Origin: Acidobacteriota bacterium
GTDB taxonomy: Bacteria > Acidobacteriota > Terriglobia > Terriglobales > Acidobacteriaceae
NCBI GenBank assembly: GCA_003225595.1
Contig: QIAR01000208.1
Span: forward strand, 1 to 8,789
Length of the DNA stretch: 8,789 nt
Reading direction: 5' to 3'
How positions within the stretch are numbered: position 1 is the first letter of the stretch; the number at the start of each line of letters is the position of its first letter. A model generated the notes under the pieces. It was not told the DNA's origin and did not search any database. It was given only the letters and a program-made list of their open reading frames with translations. Shown in pieces: positions 1 to 6,511 of this stretch. The translations under genes and the position numbers were made by a program.

Positions 1-1
1 A

Positions 2-385
2 AAACTTGCCAAGATGCTGCCCGTCAGTGCTCCTTTTCACTGCTCGCTGATGAAACCGGCTCAGGACCGCCTCGCTGCTGACCTGCACGCTATGACATTT
101 CTTGATCCGGCGGTGCCTGTGGCGTGCAACGTCGATGCAGAACTCGTCGAAGATGCAGATAGGAGCCGCGACGCCCTTATTCGCCAAGTCACGGGATCGG
201 TGAAATGGGAACAGGGCATGCGGTTGCTGATCACCAAAGGCGTGCAGGCTTTCGTTGAGGTGGGGCCCGGTAGAGTTTTGTGCGGGCTGATGCGCCAAAT
301 CGAACGATCGAAGACCTGCCTTACTGTTGGGGATGAAGCATCGCTGCAGAAAACGTTAGAACAGTTGGCAATAGCTGGGACCTGA
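2..385 (+). CDS. fabD: Malonyl-CoA:ACP transacylase, C-terminal part (5' end outside window)
   Basis: This is the end of FabD, the cytoplasmic enzyme that moves malonyl groups from coenzyme A to acyl carrier protein to supply fatty-acid elongation. The reading frame is already open at base 2, so the ATG at 14 is internal and the true start lies upstream of the window. About 127 residues remain of a protein usually near 300 residues. The motif LPVSAPFHCSLM carries the catalytic histidine of the family, seen in E. coli FabD as VSVPSHCALM. The later VEVGPGRVLCGLMRQI matches the conserved GPG-containing C-terminal segment. The catalytic GHSLG serine motif would be in the missing part. In many bacteria fabG or acpP follows fabD. 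Here the next gene is a convergent toxin gene ending only 11 bases away, so any fatty-acid operon is interrupted on this side. Confidence 0.95.
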   Translation, partial: KLAKMLPVSAPFHCSLMKPAQDRLAADLHAMTFLDPAVPVACNVDAELVEDADRSRDALIRQVTGSVKWEQGMRLLITKGVQAFVEVGPGRVLCGLMRQIERSKTCLTVGDEASLQKTLEQLAIAGT

Positions 386-396
386 GTGCGTTGGGG

Positions 397-825
397 CTAT
401 CCTAACTTGTAGCGCTTGAGCTTGGCGGCGCTTAAGACAACTGACACCGCACCGCTCCTCGTTACTGTCGCGATGAAGGGAGCCGGATTGCCGATCGCGA
501 CTCGACTAATCTTCCGAATGGCGTGGACAAAGATGGATGCCATTTCCTGACCCTGAATGCCACTGGCGGTAAGTTTGAATACCCGAACGTTGGACCTGGC
601 GATAGCTGTTATTTCCAGGAGTCTGTTGTGAAACCGCCTGTCTTTAGTGAGGACTATCCATCGTCTTTTCCCAACTTCCGGGAGCCATTCTTGATCCTTC
701 GCATCTGGCGCAAAGTGGTCGTCATGCACCTCGGCAAGGACACCTGCGTTTCTCAGTGCCCCAGCAACCGTCTGTTTTCCAAGGGACCTGTCCAGAAAAA
801 AGGTGAGAGGCTCAGGCTGCTTCAA
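397..825 (-). CDS. PIN-like toxin, VapC45-type (DUF5615-like), of a type II toxin-antitoxin pair
   Basis: This 142-residue protein is probably a PIN-fold ribonuclease toxin. Visible motifs fit the DUF5615/VapC45 PIN-like group: FFLDRSLG near residues 9-16 with acidic D12, then AGALRNAGVLAEVHDDHF (residues 21-38), then DQEWLPEVG (44-52) with D44 and E46, and finally IVLTKDRRF (57-65) with D62. These spaced acidic residues are the expected metal ligands. The C-terminal 50 residues are basic and less conserved. The gene starts 14 bases inside the end of the antitoxin gene, which implies translational coupling, with the antitoxin made first. Size and order resemble mycobacterial VapB45-VapC45 (Rv2018-Rv2019, recalled at about 239 and 138 residues). 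RNase activity and its RNA target are inferred from the family only. Nothing in the frame looks broken. Confidence 0.85.
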   Translation of the reverse strand: MKQPEPLTFFLDRSLGKQTVAGALRNAGVLAEVHDDHFAPDAKDQEWLPEVGKRRWIVLTKDRRFHNRLLEITAIARSNVRVFKLTASGIQGQEMASIFVHAIRKISRVAIGNPAPFIATVTRSGAVSVVLSAAKLKRYKLG

Positions 826-1528
826 CTTGAAGCTCGCAGCGTATTGCTTCTTCGATATCCAAATGCGGGCGACCGTAATCTTCGGCTAGTTGTTCAACCG
901 ATTCTCCAGCCTTGTAACGCTCGGCAATGATACCTGTCGGAACACCGGTCCCGACTAGCACCGGTCGTCCGAATGAGACGGAAGGATCAATCATGACGGC
1001 TTTGGGTTCGTCTGGCTGTCGCTTTCTCGTGAACGGGTATAGGCGGATCGCGACCCCTGAGGCATTCCGCTCGATCCGTCGAAGATGCGCTTGGAGCAAT
1101 TGGCGCATTGCCATCTGCCCCGAACGAGTAATGTTTATAAGCCGACCGTACTCCTGAATGAAGAGATCGAGCCCATCAGTCTCGAACCTATGGTCCGCTA
1201 GAGGATGTTGAGAGCTAAACTGCGTCCTCAAGTAGTCGATAGCCACACGTACTTTATCCAGCGGTATTCGGTGCTCGCGGCGGATGGCATCCAAGACATG
1301 CGCCTCAATCAAATTGACAAAGGACAAAACTGGGGGATGGGTTTTTGCCACTGTGATGACGGGTCGGAAGAATCTCTTGCCAGCTTTGGTTGGATACGGG
1401 CGCCCCGCCACCCAAGACCAAACAGTGGCGCGAGGGATCAATAGGTAGTGAGCTGCTTCAGGCGCGGTGTATGCCGGGAGATCACGCGCATCCCTATTCC
1501 CGTAGACACTGAATACCTTCGCCCTCAC
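812..1528 (-). CDS. DUF433 antitoxin with N-terminal MerR-like DNA-binding domain (VapB45-type)
   Basis: This 238-residue protein is the likely antitoxin and autoregulator of the pair. Residues 20-42 (YTAPEAAHYLLIPRATVWSW) look like a MerR/excisionase-type helix-turn-helix. Residues about 70-160 form a helical middle region. Residues 178-232 are a DUF433 domain, recognised by the GRPVLVGTGVPTGII segment followed by YKAGESVEQLAEDYG. In the known VapBC45 structures the antitoxin wraps the PIN toxin, and DUF433 modules accompany PIN-like toxins widely, so the pairing is well supported. The start is a GTG at 1528, and it sits about seven bases after a TATACT box, so the message may be leaderless or the true start may lie slightly downstream. 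The first confidently conserved residue is near L17. The gene ends inside the toxin start region, overlapping it by 14 bases. Confidence 0.87.
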   Translation of the reverse strand: MRAKVFSVYGNRDARDLPAYTAPEAAHYLLIPRATVWSWVAGRPYPTKAGKRFFRPVITVAKTHPPVLSFVNLIEAHVLDAIRREHRIPLDKVRVAIDYLRTQFSSQHPLADHRFETDGLDLFIQEYGRLINITRSGQMAMRQLLQAHLRRIERNASGVAIRLYPFTRKRQPDEPKAVMIDPSVSFGRPVLVGTGVPTGIIAERYKAGESVEQLAEDYGRPHLDIEEAIRCELQVEAA

Positions 1529-1534
1529 GGCAAG

Positions 1535-1540
1535 AGTATA
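1535..1540 (-). promoter_or_regulatory. Candidate -10 box for the toxin-antitoxin operon
   Basis: On the minus strand TATACT (5 of 6 to TATAAT) ends six bases before the GTG start of the antitoxin. I see no convincing TTGACA-like box 16-18 bases upstream. A short inverted repeat, GAGT-ATAGC-ACTC, spans the box (+ strand 1534-1546) and could be an operator for the MerR-like antitoxin, but with four-base arms it may be chance. If the box is used, transcription would begin at or very near the start codon. Confidence 0.35.
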
Positions 1541-1581
1541 GCACTCGTTCCGACCGCCCTTTGCGGTTACACAGTCGATTC

Positions 1582-2025
1582 TCAGAACGGCGAAAACGTC
1601 AGCGTTTTATCCGACTTCTGCACCCACAAGCGGGCATGTTCGGAGCGATTGTTAACGATCACTTCCACGATCACTCCGCTGCCTCCGCCCTTGGGATTCG
1701 CTGAGCCATAGACTTTATGTGACTTGATCAGTCCCCACTCCCCGCCCGGGCCCCAGTCGCGATAAAACTCGTTGAAAGGATACTGCGAGTATTTCTCCGC
1801 ATGCTGATTCCACTGGGCATCGTGCATCCAGATGCCGTATCCCGTTTCGTAGTCGCCTCGTTGCAGCACGCTGAAGAAATTGTCGACGACGCGCTCCTCC
1901 GGCCAATTGCGGTACATCCATGCGAGCCAGGTAACAATGAGGATCAAGACGACAGCGGAAGCGACCTGGTTTCTCCGTCGCCGATCGCGCGCCGGATCGT
2001 ATTCTCGGGCATCCAGCAGGGTCAT
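1582..2025 (-). CDS. Hypothetical single-pass membrane protein
   Basis: I do not recognise a named family. The ATG at 2025 gives 147 residues. An upstream ATG at 2076 would add 17 residues, but it overlaps the AT-rich repeat element and has no ribosome binding site. Residues 1-20 are charged and basic (DPARDRRRRNQ), followed by one hydrophobic helix at about 21-38, so by the positive-inside rule the C-terminal domain should face the periplasm. That domain (WPEERVVDNFFSVLQRGDYETGYGIW, then a Trp- and Tyr-rich stretch and a beta-rich end) resembles small NTF2-like or DUF4864-like folds, where a helix with an LQRGD-type turn is followed by a curved sheet. That similarity is impressionistic. The gene lies downstream of the efflux operon on the same strand but 155 bases away, so it is probably transcribed separately. 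Confidence 0.7.
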   Translation of the reverse strand: MTLLDAREYDPARDRRRRNQVASAVVLILIVTWLAWMYRNWPEERVVDNFFSVLQRGDYETGYGIWMHDAQWNQHAEKYSQYPFNEFYRDWGPGGEWGLIKSHKVYGSANPKGGGSGVIVEVIVNNRSEHARLWVQKSDKTLTFSPF

Positions 2026-2077
2026 AACTCTAGGATAACGGATACTCGCGGATTGCAAAAAGTTCCCAAAAAACATC

Positions 2078-2178
2078 GGGTGATTTGGTGATCGAGTAAT
2101 TTGTAATTAAACCAGGCCAGGTTCTCCAAGCCCTCACAAAAATTTACCCGATTACCAAATTACTCAATTTCCAATTTC
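2078..2178. repeat. AT-rich inverted element built of degenerate 7-8 nt units
   Basis: The left arm on the plus strand reads GTGATTTG, GTGATCGA, GTAATTTG, TAATTAAA (2080-2111). The right arm on the minus strand reads GAAATTG, GAAATTG, A, GTAATTTG, GTAATCGG, GTAAATTT (2178 down to 2140). The 26-base cores 2078-2103 and 2140-2165 pair at 20 of 26 positions around a 36-base loop. The element fills the gap between the efflux permease stop and the next minus-strand gene. It could act as a transcription end signal or be a dispersed intergenic repeat. Its composition is far more AT-rich than the flanking genes. Confidence 0.6.
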
Positions 2179-2180
2179 TC

Positions 2181-3293
2181 CTACAGCGTTCTCTTAAACA
2201 GCGGTGTCGCAATGCTCAGAGTAACGAACGCGAAGATCGACAGATACAGCATGTCGGGCCAGATGGCTGCGAGACTGGCTTCCTTCAGCAGCAGCGCCTT
2301 GAACCCATGAACGGCGTAAGTAAAGGGATCGGCCTTGGCGATGGCGCGCAGCCACACGGGAAACGCCTGAATCGGATAGATCGAACCGCTGGGAAAGAAG
2401 AGCAGCGTGTTGAGGATCCCGAACATGGCGCGCGGCACCAGCGGATCCTCTATGCGGACCATCAGCAGAAACATCATGGTGTTGAAGGCCAGCGAGGTCA
2501 GCACGATCATCACAGTCAGCCCGAAGATAGTGACGAAATCGAAAATCGTACTCACGCCTGCCACAAAAGAACCGATTATCGTAATGATGACCCCGGTCAT
2601 GACCGCTTTGATCGCACCTGCCAGGTTCAGCCCAAATACGAGTTCGGACTTCGTGATCGGTGTTACCAAATAACCTTCGTGTACACCGCGAGCTTTATCG
2701 TCGATGTACAACATGCCCCCGCCGATCATCACGGAGACAAACATGGCCAAGGTAATCGAGCCGGGCAGCAGGTATTTCATGTACTCGATGTAGGGATATA
2801 GTTCCACGATATCGAGCGCGGTCTGCTGCAGGATGCGCGGCTCGACGGTTGGCTGATTCAGCGCGTTGGTCAGCTCGGTGAGCTCTCCCTCCAGCGTGGA
2901 GCTCATGAAATTATCGCTGTTGTCCACGATGAGCGCGATGCGGGGGTGATTGTCCTCGTACACCCGGCGCGAGTACTGCGGCGGAATAATGACCGCGCCC
3001 TGTATGTTGCCATTGCGCACGTCCTCCATCGCCTTTTTGTCGTCGTTGTAATAAATGGGAACGAAGGTGCGAATATTGGCGCGCACCGAATCAAACGCTT
3101 CGCGGATCTTCAGAGCCTGTGTACCGCCGTCCTGATCGACGATGCCGAGTTTTGCGTCGCGAATCTTCCCCCCAAACGCGTTACCCAGGATGATGAGCTG
3201 AACCAGGGGGAAGACCATGGACACCATCATGAGTGCCGGTGAGCGGAAGAACTTGCGCATCTCGCGTTCGACGATGGCCAGCATGCGGTTCAT
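2181..3293 (-). CDS. ABC-2 type efflux transporter permease (YbhS/YbhR-like)
   Basis: This is the inner-membrane channel subunit of the efflux system, 370 residues, which is normal for the family. Helix 1 is at about residues 21-39. A large periplasmic domain (about 40-172) separates it from five further helices near 176-196, 222-245, 252-279, 286-306 and 345-365. Signature stretches are DDKARGVHEGYLVTPITKSEL (from residue 198), matching the ABC-2 coupling helix region, and SGSIYPIQAFPVWLRAIAKADPFTYAVHG (302-330), the conserved P-rich loop. Start choice is supported by the ATGA four-base overlap with the upstream ATPase stop. Only one permease gene is present, whereas E. coli ybhFSR has two, so it presumably works as a homodimer. 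Substrate is unknown. In E. coli the related system affects sensitivity to cefoperazone and chloramphenicol, but that cannot be transferred to this one. Confidence 0.93.
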   Translation of the reverse strand: MNRMLAIVEREMRKFFRSPALMMVSMVFPLVQLIILGNAFGGKIRDAKLGIVDQDGGTQALKIREAFDSVRANIRTFVPIYYNDDKKAMEDVRNGNIQGAVIIPPQYSRRVYEDNHPRIALIVDNSDNFMSSTLEGELTELTNALNQPTVEPRILQQTALDIVELYPYIEYMKYLLPGSITLAMFVSVMIGGGMLYIDDKARGVHEGYLVTPITKSELVFGLNLAGAIKAVMTGVIITIIGSFVAGVSTIFDFVTIFGLTVMIVLTSLAFNTMMFLLMVRIEDPLVPRAMFGILNTLLFFPSGSIYPIQAFPVWLRAIAKADPFTYAVHGFKALLLKEASLAAIWPDMLYLSIFAFVTLSIATPLFKRTL

Positions 3294-4375
3294 GGCTGCA
3301 CCCCCGGGCTGGGCGGCATGACGAAGCCATAAGCCTTGACCAGCTCATCCCGCAGCTGCCGGCCCGTGTAGTGGACGAACACGTCATCCAGCGTGGTGTT
3401 TTGTACTGATAGCGACTTCACCGATACCCCTGCTTCTACTGACATCTCGACAAGCTCCGTGGTCGTGCGCGAACCGTTGCCGGTCAGAACGCGGTACATC
3501 CCTGCGCCCAGGTGTTGCACTGAAGTCACATCGGAAAGGCCGCGCAGCTTCTCTTCCCAGTCCGCCGGCGCATTATCAAACTGCACTTCGATTACATTCG
3601 TCCCTGGCACACTCGCCTTGAGAGCGACCGGCGAGTCCAGCGCCACCAGCTTGCCATGGTCCACGATTGCGATTCGGTCGCACAGGCGGTCGGCTTCGTC
3701 CATGTAGTGGGTCGTAATGAGGATGGTGAGCTGCCGGTTCTTTTTGATGTTGGTCAACATTTCCCACACGGCCACACGGGAAACCGGATCGAGCCCGGTG
3801 GTCGGCTCATCGAGAAAGAAAATACGCGGGCTGTGTACCAGTCCCCGGGCGATCTCCAAACGCCGGCGCATGCCACCCGAAAGAGTTTTGGTCTGCGCGT
3901 TGCGCCACTTGGTCAGATCTACGACTTCGAGCAGTTCGTCAACTGCCTGTTTCCGCTTCTTTGCGGGCACATCATAAAGCTTGGCGTAGATGTTCAGGTT
4001 TTCTTCGACCGTGAGATCGAGATCACTGGTCAGCGCCTGCGGGATTACGCCAATGGCACGCCGAACCGCATCCGGCTCCTTTTGCACATCATGTCCAGCG
4101 ATGCGCGCCGTGCCTGCGGTAATTGGGATCAGCGTGGTCATCATCCGGATGAGGGTAGATTTGCCGGCGCCGTTCGGCCCCAGCAGCCCGAAGATCTCGC
4201 CTTCTTTCACATCGAAGGAAACATCGTTAACCGCGGTGAAGTCACCGTATTTCTTGACGATGCGCTCCACCTCGATGGCATTGGGAACGGCAGCGCTTGC
4301 GGATGCACCATTGCCGCTGCCGAAACCTGCCCCAGCTTCGGCGCCATTGTTACGCGAATTGAAATCGGCAATCAT
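3290..4375 (-). CDS. ABC transporter ATP-binding protein (DrrA/CcmA-like, efflux)
   Basis: This 361-residue cytoplasmic ATPase powers the ABC-2 permease encoded next. All motifs are intact: Walker A GPNGAGKST (residues 66-74), Q-loop Q113, signature LSGGM (165-169), Walker B FFLDEP (186-191), D-loop GLD (194-196) and H-loop H223 in THYMDEAD. The region after about residue 250 is the DrrA-type C-terminal extension. There is a single nucleotide-binding domain, unlike E. coli YbhF, which is a tandem fusion, so two copies should dimerise. The first 30 or so residues before IEVERIVKKYG form a Gly/Ala/Ser/Asn-rich, probably disordered tail not expected in the family. The ATG overlaps the HlyD stop codon (ATGA), which fixes the start well unless an internal start is used. 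Both neighbours overlap by four bases, showing tight translational coupling. Confidence 0.95.
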   Translation of the reverse strand: MIADFNSRNNGAEAGAGFGSGNGASASAAVPNAIEVERIVKKYGDFTAVNDVSFDVKEGEIFGLLGPNGAGKSTLIRMMTTLIPITAGTARIAGHDVQKEPDAVRRAIGVIPQALTSDLDLTVEENLNIYAKLYDVPAKKRKQAVDELLEVVDLTKWRNAQTKTLSGGMRRRLEIARGLVHSPRIFFLDEPTTGLDPVSRVAVWEMLTNIKKNRQLTILITTHYMDEADRLCDRIAIVDHGKLVALDSPVALKASVPGTNVIEVQFDNAPADWEEKLRGLSDVTSVQHLGAGMYRVLTGNGSRTTTELVEMSVEAGVSVKSLSVQNTTLDDVFVHYTGRQLRDELVKAYGFVMPPSPGVQP

Positions 4376-5466
4376 GGATGGCCCACCGCCGCCTGCTTTT
4401 CAGCTGCCCCTTTAACCTGATCGGGCGAGACTAACACTTCCGCGGTCATGCCCGGCACGTAAGCGCCTTTCGGGTTGTCCAAACGCACCTTCAAGACGAT
4501 GGTTTTGATATCGCGCTTGCGGCGGCTTACGTCACGCTGCGTGGCGAAGTCCGCTTCGGCGGATTTGAAAAATACTTTGCCGCTGGTGATCGTGCCCCCA
4601 GGCAAGCGGACGCGCAGCGTGTCTCCCAACCCGATGTGATCGGAGTAGGTCTCTGGAATAGCTGCGCGAACCCAGGTATCGCCGAGGTCCACAATCGTGA
4701 CGATGGGCTGGCCCGGATTCACGACTTCCCCCTCACGCGCCGCTCGGACGGAAATTGTCCCGCTCACCGGCGCGTCAATTTGGGTGTAACCGAGACGCAC
4801 TTCCGCTTGCTTCCGTTGTGCTTCGGCAGTGGCTACTTGTGCGCGTGTGGCCGCTACCGTGCTCTGAGCCGCGCGCGCCTGGTGCGTGTTGGCAATCGCC
4901 GCGTTCAGGTCGGCTTCCGCTGCGTGAACTTGATCCTTCAACGACTGCACCGTTGCCTGTTGCGCCTTGAGATTGCTTTCCGCCTGGACGCGCTCCTGTT
5001 CCGAGGCAACGCCCTGCTTGGCTAGCTCAATGATTCGCTGGCTGTCGCTTTGCACCCGCTGCAACATGGCTTCCGCCTGGAGCAATTGCGCGCGCGTGGC
5101 TTGCAATCGTGCTTGCGCGTTGGCGACACTACTGGAAGTTGTACCCTGCGTGGCTTCTTGCGTAGCCCGCGTCTCGGCAACTTTCGATCGCAGACTGGCG
5201 ATCGTGGCCGCTGCCGCGCGCTCCTGTGCCTGCAATTCCGATGGGTCGAGAATCGCGATCGGATTACCCTGTTTGACCTGGGTTCCTTCATCCACCAGCA
5301 ATTTCGCAATGCGCCCTTGAATCTGAGAGCTCACAATCACCTGATTGGAATCCACCGTCCCGATGAGCACCAGATCCTTAGAGCGGGGCGTCGAGGCGAA
5401 GTAATAAATCAAGGCGACCAGGCACAACACGCTAAGCAGAATAAGGAACTTATTACGGGCCTTCAC
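4372..5466 (-). CDS. HlyD/YbhG-family periplasmic adaptor (membrane fusion protein)
   Basis: This 364-residue adaptor should link the inner-membrane ABC pump to an outer-membrane channel. Residues 7-23 are a single hydrophobic anchor with no lipobox cysteine in the usual place. Residues about 40-75 and 226-260 are the two halves of a lipoyl-like domain (GRIAKLLVDEGTQVKQGNPI and DAPVSGTISVRAAREGEVV). Between them, about 78-225, lies a long Ala/Gln/Glu-rich coiled coil. Residues about 262-345 form the beta-barrel domain ending in YVPGMTAEVLV. The start is a GTG preceded by AAGGAG seven bases upstream, which lies inside the end of the repressor gene. No TolC-type outer-membrane factor is encoded in the window, so a partner elsewhere is required. 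Confidence 0.94.
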   Translation of the reverse strand: MKARNKFLILLSVLCLVALIYYFASTPRSKDLVLIGTVDSNQVIVSSQIQGRIAKLLVDEGTQVKQGNPIAILDPSELQAQERAAAATIASLRSKVAETRATQEATQGTTSSSVANAQARLQATRAQLLQAEAMLQRVQSDSQRIIELAKQGVASEQERVQAESNLKAQQATVQSLKDQVHAAEADLNAAIANTHQARAAQSTVAATRAQVATAEAQRKQAEVRLGYTQIDAPVSGTISVRAAREGEVVNPGQPIVTIVDLGDTWVRAAIPETYSDHIGLGDTLRVRLPGGTITSGKVFFKSAEADFATQRDVSRRKRDIKTIVLKVRLDNPKGAYVPGMTAEVLVSPDQVKGAAEKQAAVGHP

Positions 5467-6145
5467 TGGCGTTCTCCTTCTGCCGCTGGCCAGAATGCCG
5501 GAACAAAGCGGCGGAAATGAAATCCAATACTGCAGCCCGGCGCTCCGCTACCCGCTCCGGTGCCATGGGATCGAATTGGGCCATGATCTGCATCACCGGG
5601 GCGGTGCTGAAGTAGAAAACAACCAGAGCGACGATCGATGGAACGAAATGCAGGGGATCGACTGGACGAAACTCCCCCGCAGCAATACCCTGATGCAGGA
5701 TTTGCGATACCTCGCTGTAGATGGGCCGGAAATATTCCTCGACGATGTGCTTGAGATGAGGCGATCCGCCCCGCCCCGCCCGCATCATTTCACGCTGCAC
5801 CAGCTTCGGGTAGAGGGGATTGCCGGCAATGAAATCGAAATAGGCCCCCACATATGCGAGTACCTTATCGCGAGGCGCAGACTCGCTCTGCAGAGCTTGC
5901 AGTACCACTAGTTTCAAATTGCTGAACACGTAGTCCAACACCGCGCCGTAGAGAGTTTCCTTGTCCTTGAAGTAGTAATAAAGCAGCGCCTTGTTGACAT
6001 GGGCAGCCTGAGCGATGGCATCGGTGCGCGCTCCCGCGATACCGTGCTCTGCAAACTCACGCACTGCTGCCTTCAGTATGGCGGCCCGGCTCTCCTCGGG
6101 CTGTCCGCGGGATCCCAAACGCGGCTTGGAAGAGGCGGTTTTCAT
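5453..6145 (-). CDS. TetR family repressor (CecR/YbiH-like) of the efflux operon
   Basis: This 230-residue protein is the likely local repressor. Residues 20-66 form the TetR DNA-binding domain: AAILKAAVREFAEHG, then the helix-turn-helix ARTDAIAQAAHVNKALLYYYF. The rest is helical and would form the ligand-binding and dimerisation domain (FIAGNPLYPKLVQREMMRAG and RPVDPLHFVPSIVALVVFYF are typical of the CecR-like subgroup). It is the first gene of the operon, and its stop codon overlaps the HlyD start by 14 bases, matching the cecR-ybhG order in E. coli. The ATG at 6145 has no strong ribosome binding site. A palindrome just upstream is the probable operator, so the protein would repress itself and the pump together. 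Its inducer is unknown. Confidence 0.93.
   Translation of the reverse strand: MKTASSKPRLGSRGQPEESRAAILKAAVREFAEHGIAGARTDAIAQAAHVNKALLYYYFKDKETLYGAVLDYVFSNLKLVVLQALQSESAPRDKVLAYVGAYFDFIAGNPLYPKLVQREMMRAGRGGSPHLKHIVEEYFRPIYSEVSQILHQGIAAGEFRPVDPLHFVPSIVALVVFYFSTAPVMQIMAQFDPMAPERVAERRAAVLDFISAALFRHSGQRQKENASEGP
5474..5479 (-). promoter_or_regulatory. Ribosome binding site AAGGAG for the HlyD gene
   Basis: On the minus strand AAGGAG stands seven bases before the GTG at 5466 and lies within the last codons of the repressor gene. It supports the unusual GTG start over downstream ATG codons and shows that the adaptor has its own initiation site within the shared message. Confidence 0.7.
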
Positions 6146-6158
6146 GGCAATCGTTGGT

Positions 6159-6176
6159 TAATTAACTAGTTAGTTA
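6159..6176. promoter_or_regulatory. Candidate TetR operator palindrome
   Basis: TAATTAACTAGTTAGTTA is an 18-base palindrome centred on ACTAGT with one mismatched pair (eight of nine base pairs match). It starts 13 bases upstream of the repressor ATG and overlaps the start point predicted from the promoter boxes next to it. Size, symmetry and position are those of a TetR-family operator, and nothing else nearby is as symmetric. Confidence 0.65.
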
Positions 6177-6177
6177 G

Positions 6178-6205
6178 ATTATCAGATCGCAGTTTAGATG
6201 CACAA
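6178..6205 (-). promoter_or_regulatory. Candidate sigma-70 promoter of the efflux operon
   Basis: On the minus strand TTGTGC (6205-6200, only TTG matches the -35 consensus) is followed after 16 bases by GATAAT (6183-6178, 5 of 6 to TATAAT). The start point would fall near 6171, inside the palindrome at 6159-6176, so repressor binding would block initiation. The -10 box is good and the -35 box is weak. Confidence 0.45.
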
Positions 6206-6231
6206 GTTCTTCTTGGCAGCTCGTGCTCCGC

Positions 6232-6259
6232 AAAAGCGCTCTCAAATCGCGCTTTTTTT
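6232..6259. terminator. Hairpin with T-run, candidate intrinsic terminator
   Basis: AAAAGCGC (6232-6239) pairs perfectly with GCGCTTTT (6249-6256) around a nine-base loop. On the plus strand the hairpin runs into seven Ts (6253-6259). Reading on the minus strand it is followed by only four Ts before GCGG. It separates the efflux promoter from the repeat-bounded region. No intact gene ends here on the plus strand. On the minus strand it lies at the end of a short coding-like tail (stop at 6242-6244), so it may be left over from a lost gene. Confidence 0.5.
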
Positions 6260-6277
6260 AAATTGTTGCAATGCCTC

Positions 6278-6489
6278 ATCGATAAGAGCGAAGGCGTTGT
6301 CAAGGACAGGGTTTCCTGGGGCGGTGCGATGAGCACCGCCGCGTCGCCAGAAAGTTGAGGACCAGAACTCTGGGAAACGCATCTTGAATCACTCAGCGGT
6401 GGACGAGTCGTTCCACCATCCCTTGTTTGGACGAGCACGATTCGACCTAGTTAGTCGGCCATGATTCTTCCCTTCGGACATCCCCCTCA
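6278..6489. repeat. Left copy of a ~200-bp direct repeat
   Basis: This 212-bp block recurs in the same orientation at 8584-8781. The two copies are nearly identical over their whole length, differing by four single-base indels and one larger change: 18 bases at 6421-6438 are replaced by 4 in the right copy. Inside are two hairpins kept in both copies: GGCGGTGC/GCACCGCC (shortened by one pair on the right) and GGTGGA/TCCACC. I see no intact gene or transposase in it, and no recognised insertion-sequence end. Together with the promoter, operator and terminator to its left it fills the gene-free stretch from the repressor to the Rhs remnant. Confidence 0.93.
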
Positions 6490-6511
6490 CGCGACACGGG
6501 AGCGCCCAATC

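Noticed and set aside
523..930. Plus-strand open frame of 135 codons across the toxin gene
   Set aside because: It is the antisense shadow of the PIN toxin and antitoxin end, with no domain of its own.
1582..2076. Longer start (ATG at 2076) for the small membrane protein
   Set aside because: The first 17 residues lack a ribosome binding site and would begin at the edge of the AT-rich repeat. The ATG at 2025 better matches a cytoplasmic basic tail before the helix.
3656..4420. Plus-strand open frame of 254 codons opposite the ABC ATPase
   Set aside because: The opposite strand has all ABC ATPase motifs in order, so this long frame is a shadow in G+C-rich coding sequence.
6166..6438. Minus-strand open frame of 90 codons upstream of the repressor
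   Set aside because: It overlaps the repeat, the terminator, the promoter and the operator, ends inside the operator, and its reading is disrupted in the second repeat copy. It has no recognisable domain.
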